Position numbers and translations under genes: made by a program. From Algoriphagus ornithinivorans (GTDB lineage Bacteria > Bacteroidota > Bacteroidia > Cytophagales > Cyclobacteriaceae): a DNA stretch of 64,000 nt. Positions 47,961-56,643 of this stretch are shown in pieces. The stretch lies in contig NZ_FOVW01000001.1 of NCBI RefSeq assembly GCF_900115305.1, positions 434,001 to 498,000 of the forward strand, given 5' to 3'. Below the pieces are notes generated by a model. That model saw only the letters and a program-made list of their open reading frames with translations, ran no database searches and was not told the origin of the DNA. The first letter of the stretch is position 1. Every line of letters starts with the position of its first letter.

Positions 47961-50227
47961 GGTCTACCTGCAATTTGTGCATCCACTACCGCTATTGCCA
48001 CCATGTTGACTATCTCTCTGATGGAACTTCCCAACTGAAGAATATGTACAGGCTTGTTCATACCCAACAAAATCGGTCCAATTGCTTCAGCATTTCCTAG
48101 TTCAGCCAAAAGCTTGTATGCGATATTTCCAGATCCCAAATCCGGGAAAATCAGGGTGTTGGCCTTTTTGTTGATCAATTGGGAGAATGGATAAACTTCT
48201 CTTTGGATCTCTTCATTCAAAGCCACGTTTGCCTGCATTTCACCTTCTATGATCAAGCCTGGGAATCTTTGTTTTGCCATGGCTGTTGCTTTTGCCATTT
48301 TCTCAGCGATTTCTCCTTTAGCTGATCCAAAATTGGAGTATGATAAAACAGCAACTCTAGGCTCAATATTGAAGAATCTAACCGCGTCTGCAGTCAATCC
48401 AATGATTTCCACCAATTCTTCCGCTGTAGGATTCAGGTTTACTGTTGCATCCGCAAAGAAGTAAGGGCCTTTATCGGTATTCATAATATACATACCGGCC
48501 ACCCTCTTGGTTTTGTCCTTTACTCCAATTGTATGAAGCGATGGAAGAATAGTCTTTGGATAATCTCTAGTCAAACCAGAGATGAATGCATCCGCCAAGC
48601 CAGTTTCCACCATCATGGCACCAAAGTAGTTTCTTTGAGTTACCAGTCTGGAAGCGTCAGCCAAGGTCATACCTTTTCTCTGACGTTTTTTATACAGAAT
48701 ATCTGCAAACTGAGAAAGCTTCTCGCTTTCCTCCAATGGATCAATGATGGTTACATTTTGCAGATCTAATGAGTTTTCCTCGATCAAAGTCAAGATTTTA
48801 GCTCTGTTACCAAGTAATATTGGGTTGGCTATTTTCTCATCCCGAATGATCTGGGCAGCCTTCAATATTTTGCGGTTATCGGCTTCTGCGAATACGACTT
48901 TCTTAGGATCTTTCTTAGCTCTGGAAATAACCACTGACATCAATCTCTGATCGATACCAATTCTTTCCTGTAGTTCCAGTTCGTAAGCAGCCCAATCTTT
49001 AATTGGATTCTTAGCAACTCCTGAGTCCATTGCCGCCTTTGCTACTGCCGGAGCAATAGTCGTGATTAGTCTTGGATCAAGTGGTTTTGGAATCAAATAG
49101 AATCGACCAAACCCTAGTTTACTTTCACCATAAGCTTTGTTAACGATATCTGGAACTGGCTCCTTCGCCAACTTGGCAATTGCTTTGGCAGCTGCCAATT
49201 TCATTTCTTCATTGATGGCGGTAGACCTTACATCCAGGGCTCCTCTGAAGATATATGGGAATCCCAATACGTTATTTACCTGATTAGGATGGTCAGATCG
49301 GCCGGTAGCCATAATCACATCCTCTCTAGCTTCAATTGCCAAATCATAGGCAATTTCCGGATCAGGGTTGGCTAGGGCAAATACAATTGGATTTGCTGCC
49401 ATCAATTTGATTTGGTCCTGGGACACAATATTACCTGCCGAAAGACCTAAAAATACATCTGCTCCTGCAAGTGCGTCACTCAAAGTGCGCAAGTCTCTAT
49501 GGGTAGCAAATTCTTTCTTGATATCATCCAATTCTGGTCTATCCTGACGGATTACACCTTCTTTGTCACACATCACCAAGTTTTCACGCTTCACGCCCAG
49601 TGACATGTAGAATCGGGTACAGGAAACAGCTGATGCTCCAGCACCATTTACTACCAACTTGATTTCGGAAATATCTTTTTCAACTATTTCCAAAGCGTTG
49701 AGAAGTGCAGCTCCGGAAATAATTGCTGTTCCATGCTGATCATCGTGCATGACAGGAATATTCATTTCCCGCTTAAGAGTCTGCTCGATTTCAAAGCATT
49801 CAGGAGCCTTGATATCTTCCAGGTTGACTCCTCCGAAAGTAGGCTCCAAGGATCGAATAATTTCGATTAATTTTTTTGGATCCTTTTCATTGATCTCTAT
49901 GTCAAAAACGTCAATTCCTGCGAATTTTTTGAAAAGAACGCCTTTTCCTTCCATTACGGGTTTGGAAGCTTCTGGTCCTATATCTCCCAATCCCAGCACT
50001 GCAGTACCGTTTGAGATGACAGCGACAAGATTTCCTTTAGCCGTGTATTTGTAGACATTTTCTACATCAGCCTCAATTTCCTTACATGGTTCAGCTACTC
50101 CTGGAGAATAAGCCAAAGCCAAGTCCATTTGACTGGAAAGGGGTTTGGACGGGATTACTTCAATTTTCCCGGGAGAACCTTGAGTGTGATAATTTAGTGC
50201 GTCCTCCTTGCGAATTTTAATTGCCAT
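47957..50227 (-). CDS. maeB: NADP-dependent malic enzyme, MaeB type
   Basis: 756 aa, two modules. The N-terminal malic enzyme (about 1-430) has LALAYSPGVAEPCKEI, MPVMHDDQHGTAI-like VMHDDQHGTAIISG and the NAD(P) fold VVNGAGASAVSC. The C-terminal phosphotransacetylase-like module (about 430-756) is regulatory in MaeB enzymes and not expected to be active. Oxidatively decarboxylates malate to pyruvate, yielding NADPH. It sits 21 bp after the DUF4837 gene and overlaps ruvA by 4 bp. Confidence 0.95.
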   Translation of the reverse strand: MAIKIRKEDALNYHTQGSPGKIEVIPSKPLSSQMDLALAYSPGVAEPCKEIEADVENVYKYTAKGNLVAVISNGTAVLGLGDIGPEASKPVMEGKGVLFKKFAGIDVFDIEINEKDPKKLIEIIRSLEPTFGGVNLEDIKAPECFEIEQTLKREMNIPVMHDDQHGTAIISGAALLNALEIVEKDISEIKLVVNGAGASAVSCTRFYMSLGVKRENLVMCDKEGVIRQDRPELDDIKKEFATHRDLRTLSDALAGADVFLGLSAGNIVSQDQIKLMAANPIVFALANPDPEIAYDLAIEAREDVIMATGRSDHPNQVNNVLGFPYIFRGALDVRSTAINEEMKLAAAKAIAKLAKEPVPDIVNKAYGESKLGFGRFYLIPKPLDPRLITTIAPAVAKAAMDSGVAKNPIKDWAAYELELQERIGIDQRLMSVVISRAKKDPKKVVFAEADNRKILKAAQIIRDEKIANPILLGNRAKILTLIEENSLDLQNVTIIDPLEESEKLSQFADILYKKRQRKGMTLADASRLVTQRNYFGAMMVETGLADAFISGLTRDYPKTILPSLHTIGVKDKTKRVAGMYIMNTDKGPYFFADATVNLNPTAEELVEIIGLTADAVRFFNIEPRVAVLSYSNFGSAKGEIAEKMAKATAMAKQRFPGLIIEGEMQANVALNEEIQREVYPFSQLINKKANTLIFPDLGSGNIAYKLLAELGNAEAIGPILLGMNKPVHILQLGSSIREIVNMVAIAVVDAQIAGRP

Positions 50228-50248
50228 ATAAGCCGAATTATTTGGGTT

Positions 50249-51346
50249 TTAGGCCCCTTGATCCGGAATCCAGCTTACATCTGTATTGAGCAAAATGGTT
50301 TCAATTTCACGAAGGGCGTCCCGATGAACTTCATTGGGATAAAATACAAAGCCTTCAATGTAGTATAATTTACCCTTTTTCTCATCAACCATGAGATAAC
50401 CCAGGTAAGAACCGCCCATACTGATGTTGTTGGTCTTCCAAGAAGCCCTTATTTCGGTGGTAAAATTATCATTTATCACCATGTTTCGGAAAGCTGGAAC
50501 GATTTGTTTTTCAGTTACTACATAAGAGGTAGGATCATCAGGATCACCGAAAATATGGTTTCTTGCTACTGAGTCTCTGATTTTCAGGATGTTTTCCGGA
50601 AAAGTCTGCTCTTCTGAGACATAATCTTCTACATGAAAAAACAGGCTGATATCTGCACGATTGGCGGTAGGGGTTGGCTGTCTTACCCATAAAAAGTTAG
50701 GAACAGACTTGGCAACTTGGTAAGAAGCGGGAATATTAATCTGTATTCCTAAGTTTTTCTCTGCCTCAGCATTGGCAGCTGTATTTTTTCTGGCTAGTAT
50801 GATTTTTTCCAATCTGCCTCTTTCTCTTACCTCGAAAAGGTTCTGCAATCTATCTCCGTTCTTTTTGAGATTTTTCACCAGTTGCTCCTCCGTATTTCCA
50901 AAAAGGTATAATACCTCCTGACCAACTGCATATTCATCCTCAACTCTTAAGGAGTATAATGAAGGGTCATTTAATGCTTTTTCTTTGGACTCTTTGGAAA
51001 ACTGGGCATTGATTACCTGAGAAGATGAGCCTCTGTCATCAAAAGTGGTTACATAAATGAGGTTAGTGGACATTTTGAGCATTCTGGTCATTGCTCGTGG
51101 ATCCACAGTGTTTACTTTGAACTTGCTCTCAGATCTGACCATACCTGGCAAGTCTGCCTCAAAAATATCTTTTAATGCATCTCCAACAGGTCCTGCATAC
51201 TTGGCAGAATCTATTACTAAGATGATTTCCCCGATAGAACCCCGGGCTTTAGGTTTGGTACTGTTGGAATTGCTTCCTTCGCTTGAGCAGGAAATCAATA
51301 AAGTTCCTAGCAAAAGAATTCCTATAATTTGTGAAAGGGTTTTCAT
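50249..51346 (-). CDS. DUF4837-family lipoprotein
   Basis: 365 aa. Lipobox LISC (Cys at about 20) followed by a Ser/Asn-rich spacer. The mature part, opening ARGSIGEIILVIDSAKYAGPVG and including PRAMTRMLKMSTNLIYV, is the DUF4837 family of Bacteroidota, function unknown. First gene of the long maeB-ruvA-sprA-gcvH-vanZ run; the 138-bp gap upstream holds no consensus promoter that I can defend. Confidence 0.9.
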   Translation of the reverse strand: MKTLSQIIGILLLGTLLISCSSEGSNSNSTKPKARGSIGEIILVIDSAKYAGPVGDALKDIFEADLPGMVRSESKFKVNTVDPRAMTRMLKMSTNLIYVTTFDDRGSSSQVINAQFSKESKEKALNDPSLYSLRVEDEYAVGQEVLYLFGNTEEQLVKNLKKNGDRLQNLFEVRERGRLEKIILARKNTAANAEAEKNLGIQINIPASYQVAKSVPNFLWVRQPTPTANRADISLFFHVEDYVSEEQTFPENILKIRDSVARNHIFGDPDDPTSYVVTEKQIVPAFRNMVINDNFTTEIRASWKTNNISMGGSYLGYLMVDEKKGKLYYIEGFVFYPNEVHRDALREIETILLNTDVSWIPDQGA

Positions 51347-51484
51347 TCAGATTTGGTTTGATTCTTGGGAGATTCAAAATAAATACTTTCCAATCGGAAA
51401 CCTGAATGCAAGCCCATCTTTTGGCCTTTGTTAAAAAAAATTAACAGTTTCCGGAGCTTTCAAGCCGCAGATCTCGAAATTGTA

Positions 51485-52888
51485 TTATCCGATGATGAGT
51501 TTTTGACCTGGCTTGATGTTGTTTGAATTCAAATTATTCAAGCGTTTGAGCTGCTCCACAGTGAGGTTTGCATGTCTCTTGGAAATAATCCAAAGGGAAT
51601 CTCCAGGCTGCACTGTGTAAGTTCTTTGTCCATTTGAATTGGTTCTTGCCTGTGCTATTCCACCTGAGTTGGAACCCGAAGAGGTGTAGAGTGTAAGGGT
51701 TTGTCCGACGCGGATCAAGTTGCCGGAAATCCCATTCCAAGCTCGGATTTGAGATACTGTCACTCCGTGTCTGCTGGCAATTGTTCCTAAAACATCTCCA
51801 GATCTTACTCGATAGGTAATTCCATTTCTCTGGATTTCCTCTGCTATAGATTCCACAGACTGTACTATAAGTTTATCTCCAGCGGCCAAATCTAGGGGTG
51901 CATTACCCAAAGAATCACTGATCCAAGCCAGATTTTCCTTTACAAAAAGGGCTTTCGATTTTGGGATTCTGATCGCCATGCTTCTATTGGCTTCCGGAAT
52001 TTGTCTGGTTTTGATGGAAGGATTCAACTTCTCCAAATCTGGGATACAGAGGTTGGTCAATTCAGCCAGCTTATCCAATGTCATTACTCGATCAAATCTG
52101 ATTTTTTCATATGCAGGGGAGTAGGTAGGCTCTTCAAGATGAAAGTTATGTTCTTCCAAATGATTTAAGATGTACAGCATTGCCTGAAACTGCGGTACGT
52201 ATCCACGAGTTTCTCTTGGTAGGTAATTGTAAATTTCCCAGAATGTCTTTTTCCCTCCTGATCGTCTGATGGCTTTTCTTACGTTGCCGGGACCACAATT
52301 GTAAGCAGCCATGGCTACTTCCCAATCTCCAAACATTCTATACAAGGACTTCAAGTATTTTGCTGCTGCATCAGTGGACATTTCAGGGTCCATGCGATCA
52401 TCCACATAAGGATTGACGTCCATCCCATACATTCTTCCAGTGGCTGGCATAAATTGCCACAAGCCCATGGCTCCAACTCTAGATCTAATCTGAGGATCCA
52501 AACCCGATTCTATGATGGAGAGGTATTTTATTTCTTCAGGCATATCATGCTTACGCATGGTTGCATCAAAAAGTGGGAAAAATAGATCTTTTCTGGCCAA
52601 AACCATTTTGGTGTAATCTCTATTTCTAACCGTGAAATATTGGATAAATGAAAAAATTCTATCATTCAGCTCAAAAGGCATATCGGTTTTCATTGCCTTA
52701 ATTCGCTTATCTATCTGATCGTATGTGAAGTCAGGGATGTACTCGTAATGATAATTTGGCTGCACATCATCTCCTGAAAAGGGAGCAGCAGCGATAAGCT
52801 CATCGTCCTGTGAATAAGCATTTGTCAGGAAAATCAAACAAGAAAAAACTGAAAGTGTGATTGTTCTGAGCAAAGTCTTTTTCATCAT
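51485..52888 (-). CDS. membrane-bound lytic transglycosylase with LysM repeats (MltD-like)
   Basis: 467 aa. Signal peptide to AYSQ. The lysozyme-like SLT domain contains the catalytic Glu in LSIIESGLDPQIRSRVGAMG, then LWQFMPATGRMYGM and AAYNCGPGNVRKAI. Two LysM domains follow (about 353-397 and 420-465), recognised from TYRVRSGDVLGTIASRHGV and TYTVQPGDSLWIISKRH. Cleaves the MurNAc-GlcNAc bond to 1,6-anhydro ends while LysM holds murein. No lipobox Cys. Ten bp after gatA. Confidence 0.93.
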   Translation of the reverse strand: MMKKTLLRTITLSVFSCLIFLTNAYSQDDELIAAAPFSGDDVQPNYHYEYIPDFTYDQIDKRIKAMKTDMPFELNDRIFSFIQYFTVRNRDYTKMVLARKDLFFPLFDATMRKHDMPEEIKYLSIIESGLDPQIRSRVGAMGLWQFMPATGRMYGMDVNPYVDDRMDPEMSTDAAAKYLKSLYRMFGDWEVAMAAYNCGPGNVRKAIRRSGGKKTFWEIYNYLPRETRGYVPQFQAMLYILNHLEEHNFHLEEPTYSPAYEKIRFDRVMTLDKLAELTNLCIPDLEKLNPSIKTRQIPEANRSMAIRIPKSKALFVKENLAWISDSLGNAPLDLAAGDKLIVQSVESIAEEIQRNGITYRVRSGDVLGTIASRHGVTVSQIRAWNGISGNLIRVGQTLTLYTSSGSNSGGIAQARTNSNGQRTYTVQPGDSLWIISKRHANLTVEQLKRLNNLNSNNIKPGQKLIIG

Positions 52889-52898
52889 GAAAATGGAT

Positions 52899-54326
52899 TT
52901 AGTCGGTTAATTGAGTTAGATAATTACTAAAAGCATAGAGCTCCGCTTCTTTAAACGAATTTGCAATGACTTGTAGTCCAATTGGCATGCCATTTTTATC
53001 TTTTCCATTTGGAATGGAGATAGCCGGAACACCTGACACGGATGCTTGCACAGTAAATAAGTCTTCTAAATACATGGCAACAGGATCATCACTATGCTCA
53101 CCAAATTTGAAAGCAGTAGATGGCGTAGTAGGCAACAAAATATAATCAAAATCCTGCAAAAGATTTTCAGTATATTCTTTAATTAATCTTCTGACTTTCT
53201 GAGCTTTAGTGAAGTACGCATCATAATAACTGGCGCTGAGGACAAAAGTTCCCAACATGATCCGTCTTTTTACTTCTTCCCCGAATCCTTCTGTCCTCGT
53301 CAGCTTATACATGCTTTCCAAATTATGAGCATTGGGACTTCGGTAACCGTATTTTACCCCATCAAAACGGGAAAGATTGGAACTGGCTTCCGCGGTAGTC
53401 AAAATATAATAAGTAGGAAGAATGTAGTCTAGCAATGGGAAGCTAACCTCTTCTACCTCATGGCCTTCTTCTCTAAGTTGATCCAGCACTTTGAGAGTTT
53501 GCTCTTTAATTTCCGGTTGTAGGGCTGGTGACTCAATAGTCTCTTTCAAATAAGCTACTTTAGCCTTTTTCTCGAAATGTAATAATTGAGAGTAAGGGAA
53601 AATCGGTTTTCTCGAGGAAGTACTGTCAAACTCATCATGGCCGGCAATGACTTCCATGATCAAGGCATTGTCTTTCACAGACTTTGAAAAAATACCAATT
53701 GTATCGAAAGAGGAGGCATAAGCAATCAAACCCCATCTTGAAATTCTGGAATAGGTAGGCTTCATGCCTATAACTCCTGTGAACGCTGCTGGTTGACGAA
53801 CGGAGCCGCCGGTATCTGTTCCCAGTGAAGCTGTGCATAAATTAGCCTGTACAGCTACTGCAGATCCCCCTGAGGATCCTCCCGGTACGCGGGATTCGTC
53901 TTGAGCATTGAGAACTTTGCCATGGACAGAGTTTTCATTGGAACTTCCCATTCCAAATTCATCACAATTGAGACGGCCTATGATGATGGCGTCTTCCTGT
54001 ATGAGTCTCTGAACAGCAGTGGAGGTAAATTGGGCTTCGTAACCCTTGAGTATTGCTGAGGAAGCATTGGATTCATGTCCTTCATAGCACAATACATCTT
54101 TGATACCGATTACCATACCAGCAAGTTTACCCGCTTTTCCTAAGGCAATTTTCTCATCGATTTGCTTGGCTTTTTCTAAAGAGGATTGCTCATAAACTTC
54201 GACGAAGGCGTTGAGATGCGCCTTCGTCTGAATGTTTTGTAGATAATGACTGACAATCGTTTGACAGTCAGTCTCTTTTTTATCGAGCGATTTTTTGATT
54301 TCCTCGAATGAAATGAATCGTTCCAA
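52899..54326 (-). CDS. gatA: Asp/Glu-tRNA amidotransferase subunit A
   Basis: 475 aa amidase-signature protein. The Ser-cisSer-Lys triad is visible: Lys in VIGIKDVL, cis-Ser in RVPGGSSGGSA and the nucleophile Ser in GTDTGGSVRQPA. GNH-like ends and the GVPAISIPNGKDKNGMPIGLQ block identify GatA. With GatB and GatC (not in this window) it supplies ammonia to convert Glu-tRNA(Gln) or Asp-tRNA(Asn). Nineteen bp after tatA. Confidence 0.95.
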   Translation of the reverse strand: MERFISFEEIKKSLDKKETDCQTIVSHYLQNIQTKAHLNAFVEVYEQSSLEKAKQIDEKIALGKAGKLAGMVIGIKDVLCYEGHESNASSAILKGYEAQFTSTAVQRLIQEDAIIIGRLNCDEFGMGSSNENSVHGKVLNAQDESRVPGGSSGGSAVAVQANLCTASLGTDTGGSVRQPAAFTGVIGMKPTYSRISRWGLIAYASSFDTIGIFSKSVKDNALIMEVIAGHDEFDSTSSRKPIFPYSQLLHFEKKAKVAYLKETIESPALQPEIKEQTLKVLDQLREEGHEVEEVSFPLLDYILPTYYILTTAEASSNLSRFDGVKYGYRSPNAHNLESMYKLTRTEGFGEEVKRRIMLGTFVLSASYYDAYFTKAQKVRRLIKEYTENLLQDFDYILLPTTPSTAFKFGEHSDDPVAMYLEDLFTVQASVSGVPAISIPNGKDKNGMPIGLQVIANSFKEAELYAFSNYLTQLTD

Positions 54327-54345
54327 AGCTTATTGGCTTAAGGGA

Positions 54346-54543
54346 TTACTTTTTCTTGTCTTTCAGTCCCTCTTCGAGATCGTTTTGAATATCCTTGGTA
54401 GCATCTTTGAATTCTCTGATTCCGCGGCCAAGGCCTCTTGCTAATTCAGGGATTCTTTTTGCTCCAAATAATAGGAGGATGACCAAGATGATCAAGATGA
54501 TCGAGCCACCGCCCATGTTTTGAATAAAACCCAATGTTGTCAT
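54346..54543 (-). CDS. tatA: twin-arginine translocase subunit TatA
   Basis: 65 aa from the ATG at 54543: a short N-terminus, one hydrophobic helix (IILIILVILLLFGAKRIPEL) and the amphipathic helix ARGLGRGIREFKDATKD with a charged tail. A GTG at 54573 lies on the last base of a perfect promoter -7 box and cannot be the start. TatA builds the pore for folded Tat substrates with TatC, which is not here. First gene of tatA-gatA-mltD. Confidence 0.94.
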   Translation of the reverse strand: MTTLGFIQNMGGGSIILIILVILLLFGAKRIPELARGLGRGIREFKDATKDIQNDLEEGLKDKKK

Positions 54544-54572
54544 GATTAATTTGTTTAGGGTAAATGTGGTCA

Positions 54573-54603
54573 CAAAGATATAACTGTCATCGGCTTAGAC
54601 AAA
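54573..54603 (-). promoter_or_regulatory. promoter of the tatA-gatA-mltD operon
   Basis: On the minus strand TTTG (54600-54603), exactly 19 bp, then TATCTTTG (54573-54580): a perfect match to the Bacteroidota consensus. It lies 29 bp before the tatA ATG. Confidence 0.78.
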
Positions 54604-54653
54604 GAAGCTTTGCGACTCTATGAATCTTTTTCTTGAATATACGAATTTTATAG

Positions 54654-55895
54654 CTATTTCGATGTGATCCAGGTGGCTGGATCCATTTTTTGAAGACCTT
54701 TCCAAGTCTGGAAATGAACCTCAGCTTCGCCGTTTGCATCGGTAGCTACAGTTCCAATTACGTCTTTTGCTTTGACAGTTTGACCTGATTTTACAGAAAC
54801 GGACTTAAGCTTGCTATATAAGGTATAATACTCTCCGTGCTTGATCAATACCGTTTCCCCATAGCCAGGCATAGAGGCTACTTTGGCTACTGTTCCATCG
54901 AATACCGTTCTTACATTGGAGTTGGGTTGGGTACGAATGTTCAAACCATCACTCGGCACTGTGATACCTTTCAAAGTCGGGTGGGGATTATCGCCAAATG
55001 TCTGGGTTACAAATCCTGTTTCTACAGGCCATGGAAGTCTGCCTTTATTTCCTGCAAAAGAACTGGAAAGTGCAGCTACTTCCGGAGTCATCGGCATGCT
55101 GCTTCCAGCTGATTTGGTTGCTTTGCTGTTTTCTTTTTTGGCAGCAGCTTCTGCAAGTCGGATTTCATCCTCAATGGCCTTTCTGATCATGGATTCCAAC
55201 TGCTGTTGCTGCTTTTTGGTAGCAGTTATCTGCCTCTTGATAGAAGTTTCTTTCCTAGTCAGTGTATTGACCATAGTCTGCTGTTCCTTTCGGAGTTCCT
55301 CTAGTTTGGCTCTTTCCAGCCTTTCCTCAGCCAATACTTTTTCTTTATCTGATTTTCTCAGATCCAATTCAACTCTGATTTCCGCCAGTTCTGCTGCTAC
55401 TTTTTGAATTTGTTCGGCCTGTTGTTTTCTGCTATCAGAATATTGCTTGAGGTATTTCAATCGCATATACAGTTGATTGAAACTTGAGGAACTGAAAACG
55501 AAAGCTACAATGGATAAGCTTCTATTCAACTTGGAAGCATTGTAGACCATTCTTCCATATTCGGCTTTAAGATCTTTGAGTTGCTGTTCTAAGCTGGCAA
55601 TTCTGTTTTCTGTGGTGGAGATTTCCTGATTTAGGAGTTTTACTTCCCGGTCTAGTGTATTGACCAAGCGGTTTTGGGTCTGAAACTGCTGCGTGATGGC
55701 GTTTAACTCACCAATCGTATTCTTTTTAGTAGCTGCGGTTTGCTTAAGAATTGCATCAAACTCCCGCAATTTGGCCTGAACTTCGGCTTTTTCCCTTTCC
55801 AATTCCTCCCGGGTTTTGCTCGTTTGAGCTAGAGCCTCCAATGAGATAAAGGCTAAAAGAATAAGAGTAATTACTACAACGAACTGCTGACGCAT
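54654..55895 (-). CDS. EnvC-like murein hydrolase activator (degenerate LytM/M23 domain)
   Basis: 413 aa. Signal peptide to ALAQ. A long coiled coil (about 24-260, Glu/Lys/Gln heptads) is followed by a LytM domain (about 290-413). The M23 zinc motifs are degenerate: the first HxGxD region reads GITVPSDGLNIR, and the last HxH reads EVHFQTW with a single His. This is the pattern of EnvC, which activates amidases at the septum instead of cutting murein itself. Seven bp after the DUF4292 gene. Confidence 0.88.
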   Translation of the reverse strand: MRQQFVVVITLILLAFISLEALAQTSKTREELEREKAEVQAKLREFDAILKQTAATKKNTIGELNAITQQFQTQNRLVNTLDREVKLLNQEISTTENRIASLEQQLKDLKAEYGRMVYNASKLNRSLSIVAFVFSSSSFNQLYMRLKYLKQYSDSRKQQAEQIQKVAAELAEIRVELDLRKSDKEKVLAEERLERAKLEELRKEQQTMVNTLTRKETSIKRQITATKKQQQQLESMIRKAIEDEIRLAEAAAKKENSKATKSAGSSMPMTPEVAALSSSFAGNKGRLPWPVETGFVTQTFGDNPHPTLKGITVPSDGLNIRTQPNSNVRTVFDGTVAKVASMPGYGETVLIKHGEYYTLYSKLKSVSVKSGQTVKAKDVIGTVATDANGEAEVHFQTWKGLQKMDPATWITSK

Positions 55896-55902
55896 GCTGA
55901 TT

Positions 55903-56643
55903 CTAAAATCTAAATGGGAAACTCAAAGGTTCTGACTGTGGGTTGATGGACACCCATTCCAAATTTATGATGGTGTTCTGACTTCCTTCCGGAAGCTTGT
56001 AAGCCAATTTATAAAGTACTTCCGATGGAAAAGCCTGACCATTTACATCCTGAAAAGAAGCATAGCTAGCCAGTAAACTTCCCCTGTCATCCAAGGAATT
56101 GCTAACCAATTCAGAAACCTTGGCGACATTCACGTCCACTTTACTAAAGTAGCGGACCTGTTCTCGTACCTGAGTCAACTCAAAGGACTTTCCAACTCGA
56201 ACTAATCGATCCTGGTAATCAAAAGGATGAGGGGGATTTGCCCAAAACATGTTTTGAAATAAATCCAGTGATAGACTCAGTCCGTAGAAATTTTCAAATT
56301 CCGCGAAAGTCAAATTAATATCTTCTTTTCCAATTCGGTCTTTGATCTGAATTTTATCTTTGGTAATTAATCCCCGAACTGCTTCCATGCCCATTCCCGG
56401 AGAAATTGTAAACCAAAGCACACTGTCCTTTTTTGCTCTCAAGCTTAAAGTACCCCGGGTGATTTTTCCGGATTCTTCTTCGATGATGACCTTTGCCTTG
56501 GCATTGATAAAATCATATTCAGCATAGGATGGAGCGAATTCACTCATTTTTCCATCTGACTCAAAAGGAATGACCTTTTTGGAACAGGCATTCAAAAAAA
56601 TCACTGCCATTCCCAGAAAAAAGATTTTCAAAAGTCTACTCAT
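55903..56643 (-). CDS. DUF4292-family lipoprotein
   Basis: 246 aa. Lipobox LNAC (Cys at about 20). The rest, with LSLRAKKDSVLWFTISPGMG, EAVRGLITKDKIQIKDR and YQDRLVRVGKSFELT, is DUF4292, a LolB/LolA-like beta fold found in Bacteroidota. A role in lipoprotein or envelope handling is plausible from the fold but unproven. The start overlaps the TPR gene by 8 bp; EnvC-like follows after 7 bp. Confidence 0.87.
   Translation of the reverse strand: MSRLLKIFFLGMAVIFLNACSKKVIPFESDGKMSEFAPSYAEYDFINAKAKVIIEEESGKITRGTLSLRAKKDSVLWFTISPGMGMEAVRGLITKDKIQIKDRIGKEDINLTFAEFENFYGLSLSLDLFQNMFWANPPHPFDYQDRLVRVGKSFELTQVREQVRYFSKVDVNVAKVSELVSNSLDDRGSLLASYASFQDVNGQAFPSEVLYKLAYKLPEGSQNTIINLEWVSINPQSEPLSFPFRF

Noticed and set aside
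54883..55407. 174-codon plus-strand frame over the EnvC-like gene
   Set aside because: Shadow of the coiled coil: the Ser/Leu/Phe-rich translation arises from Glu/Lys/Gln codons read in reverse.
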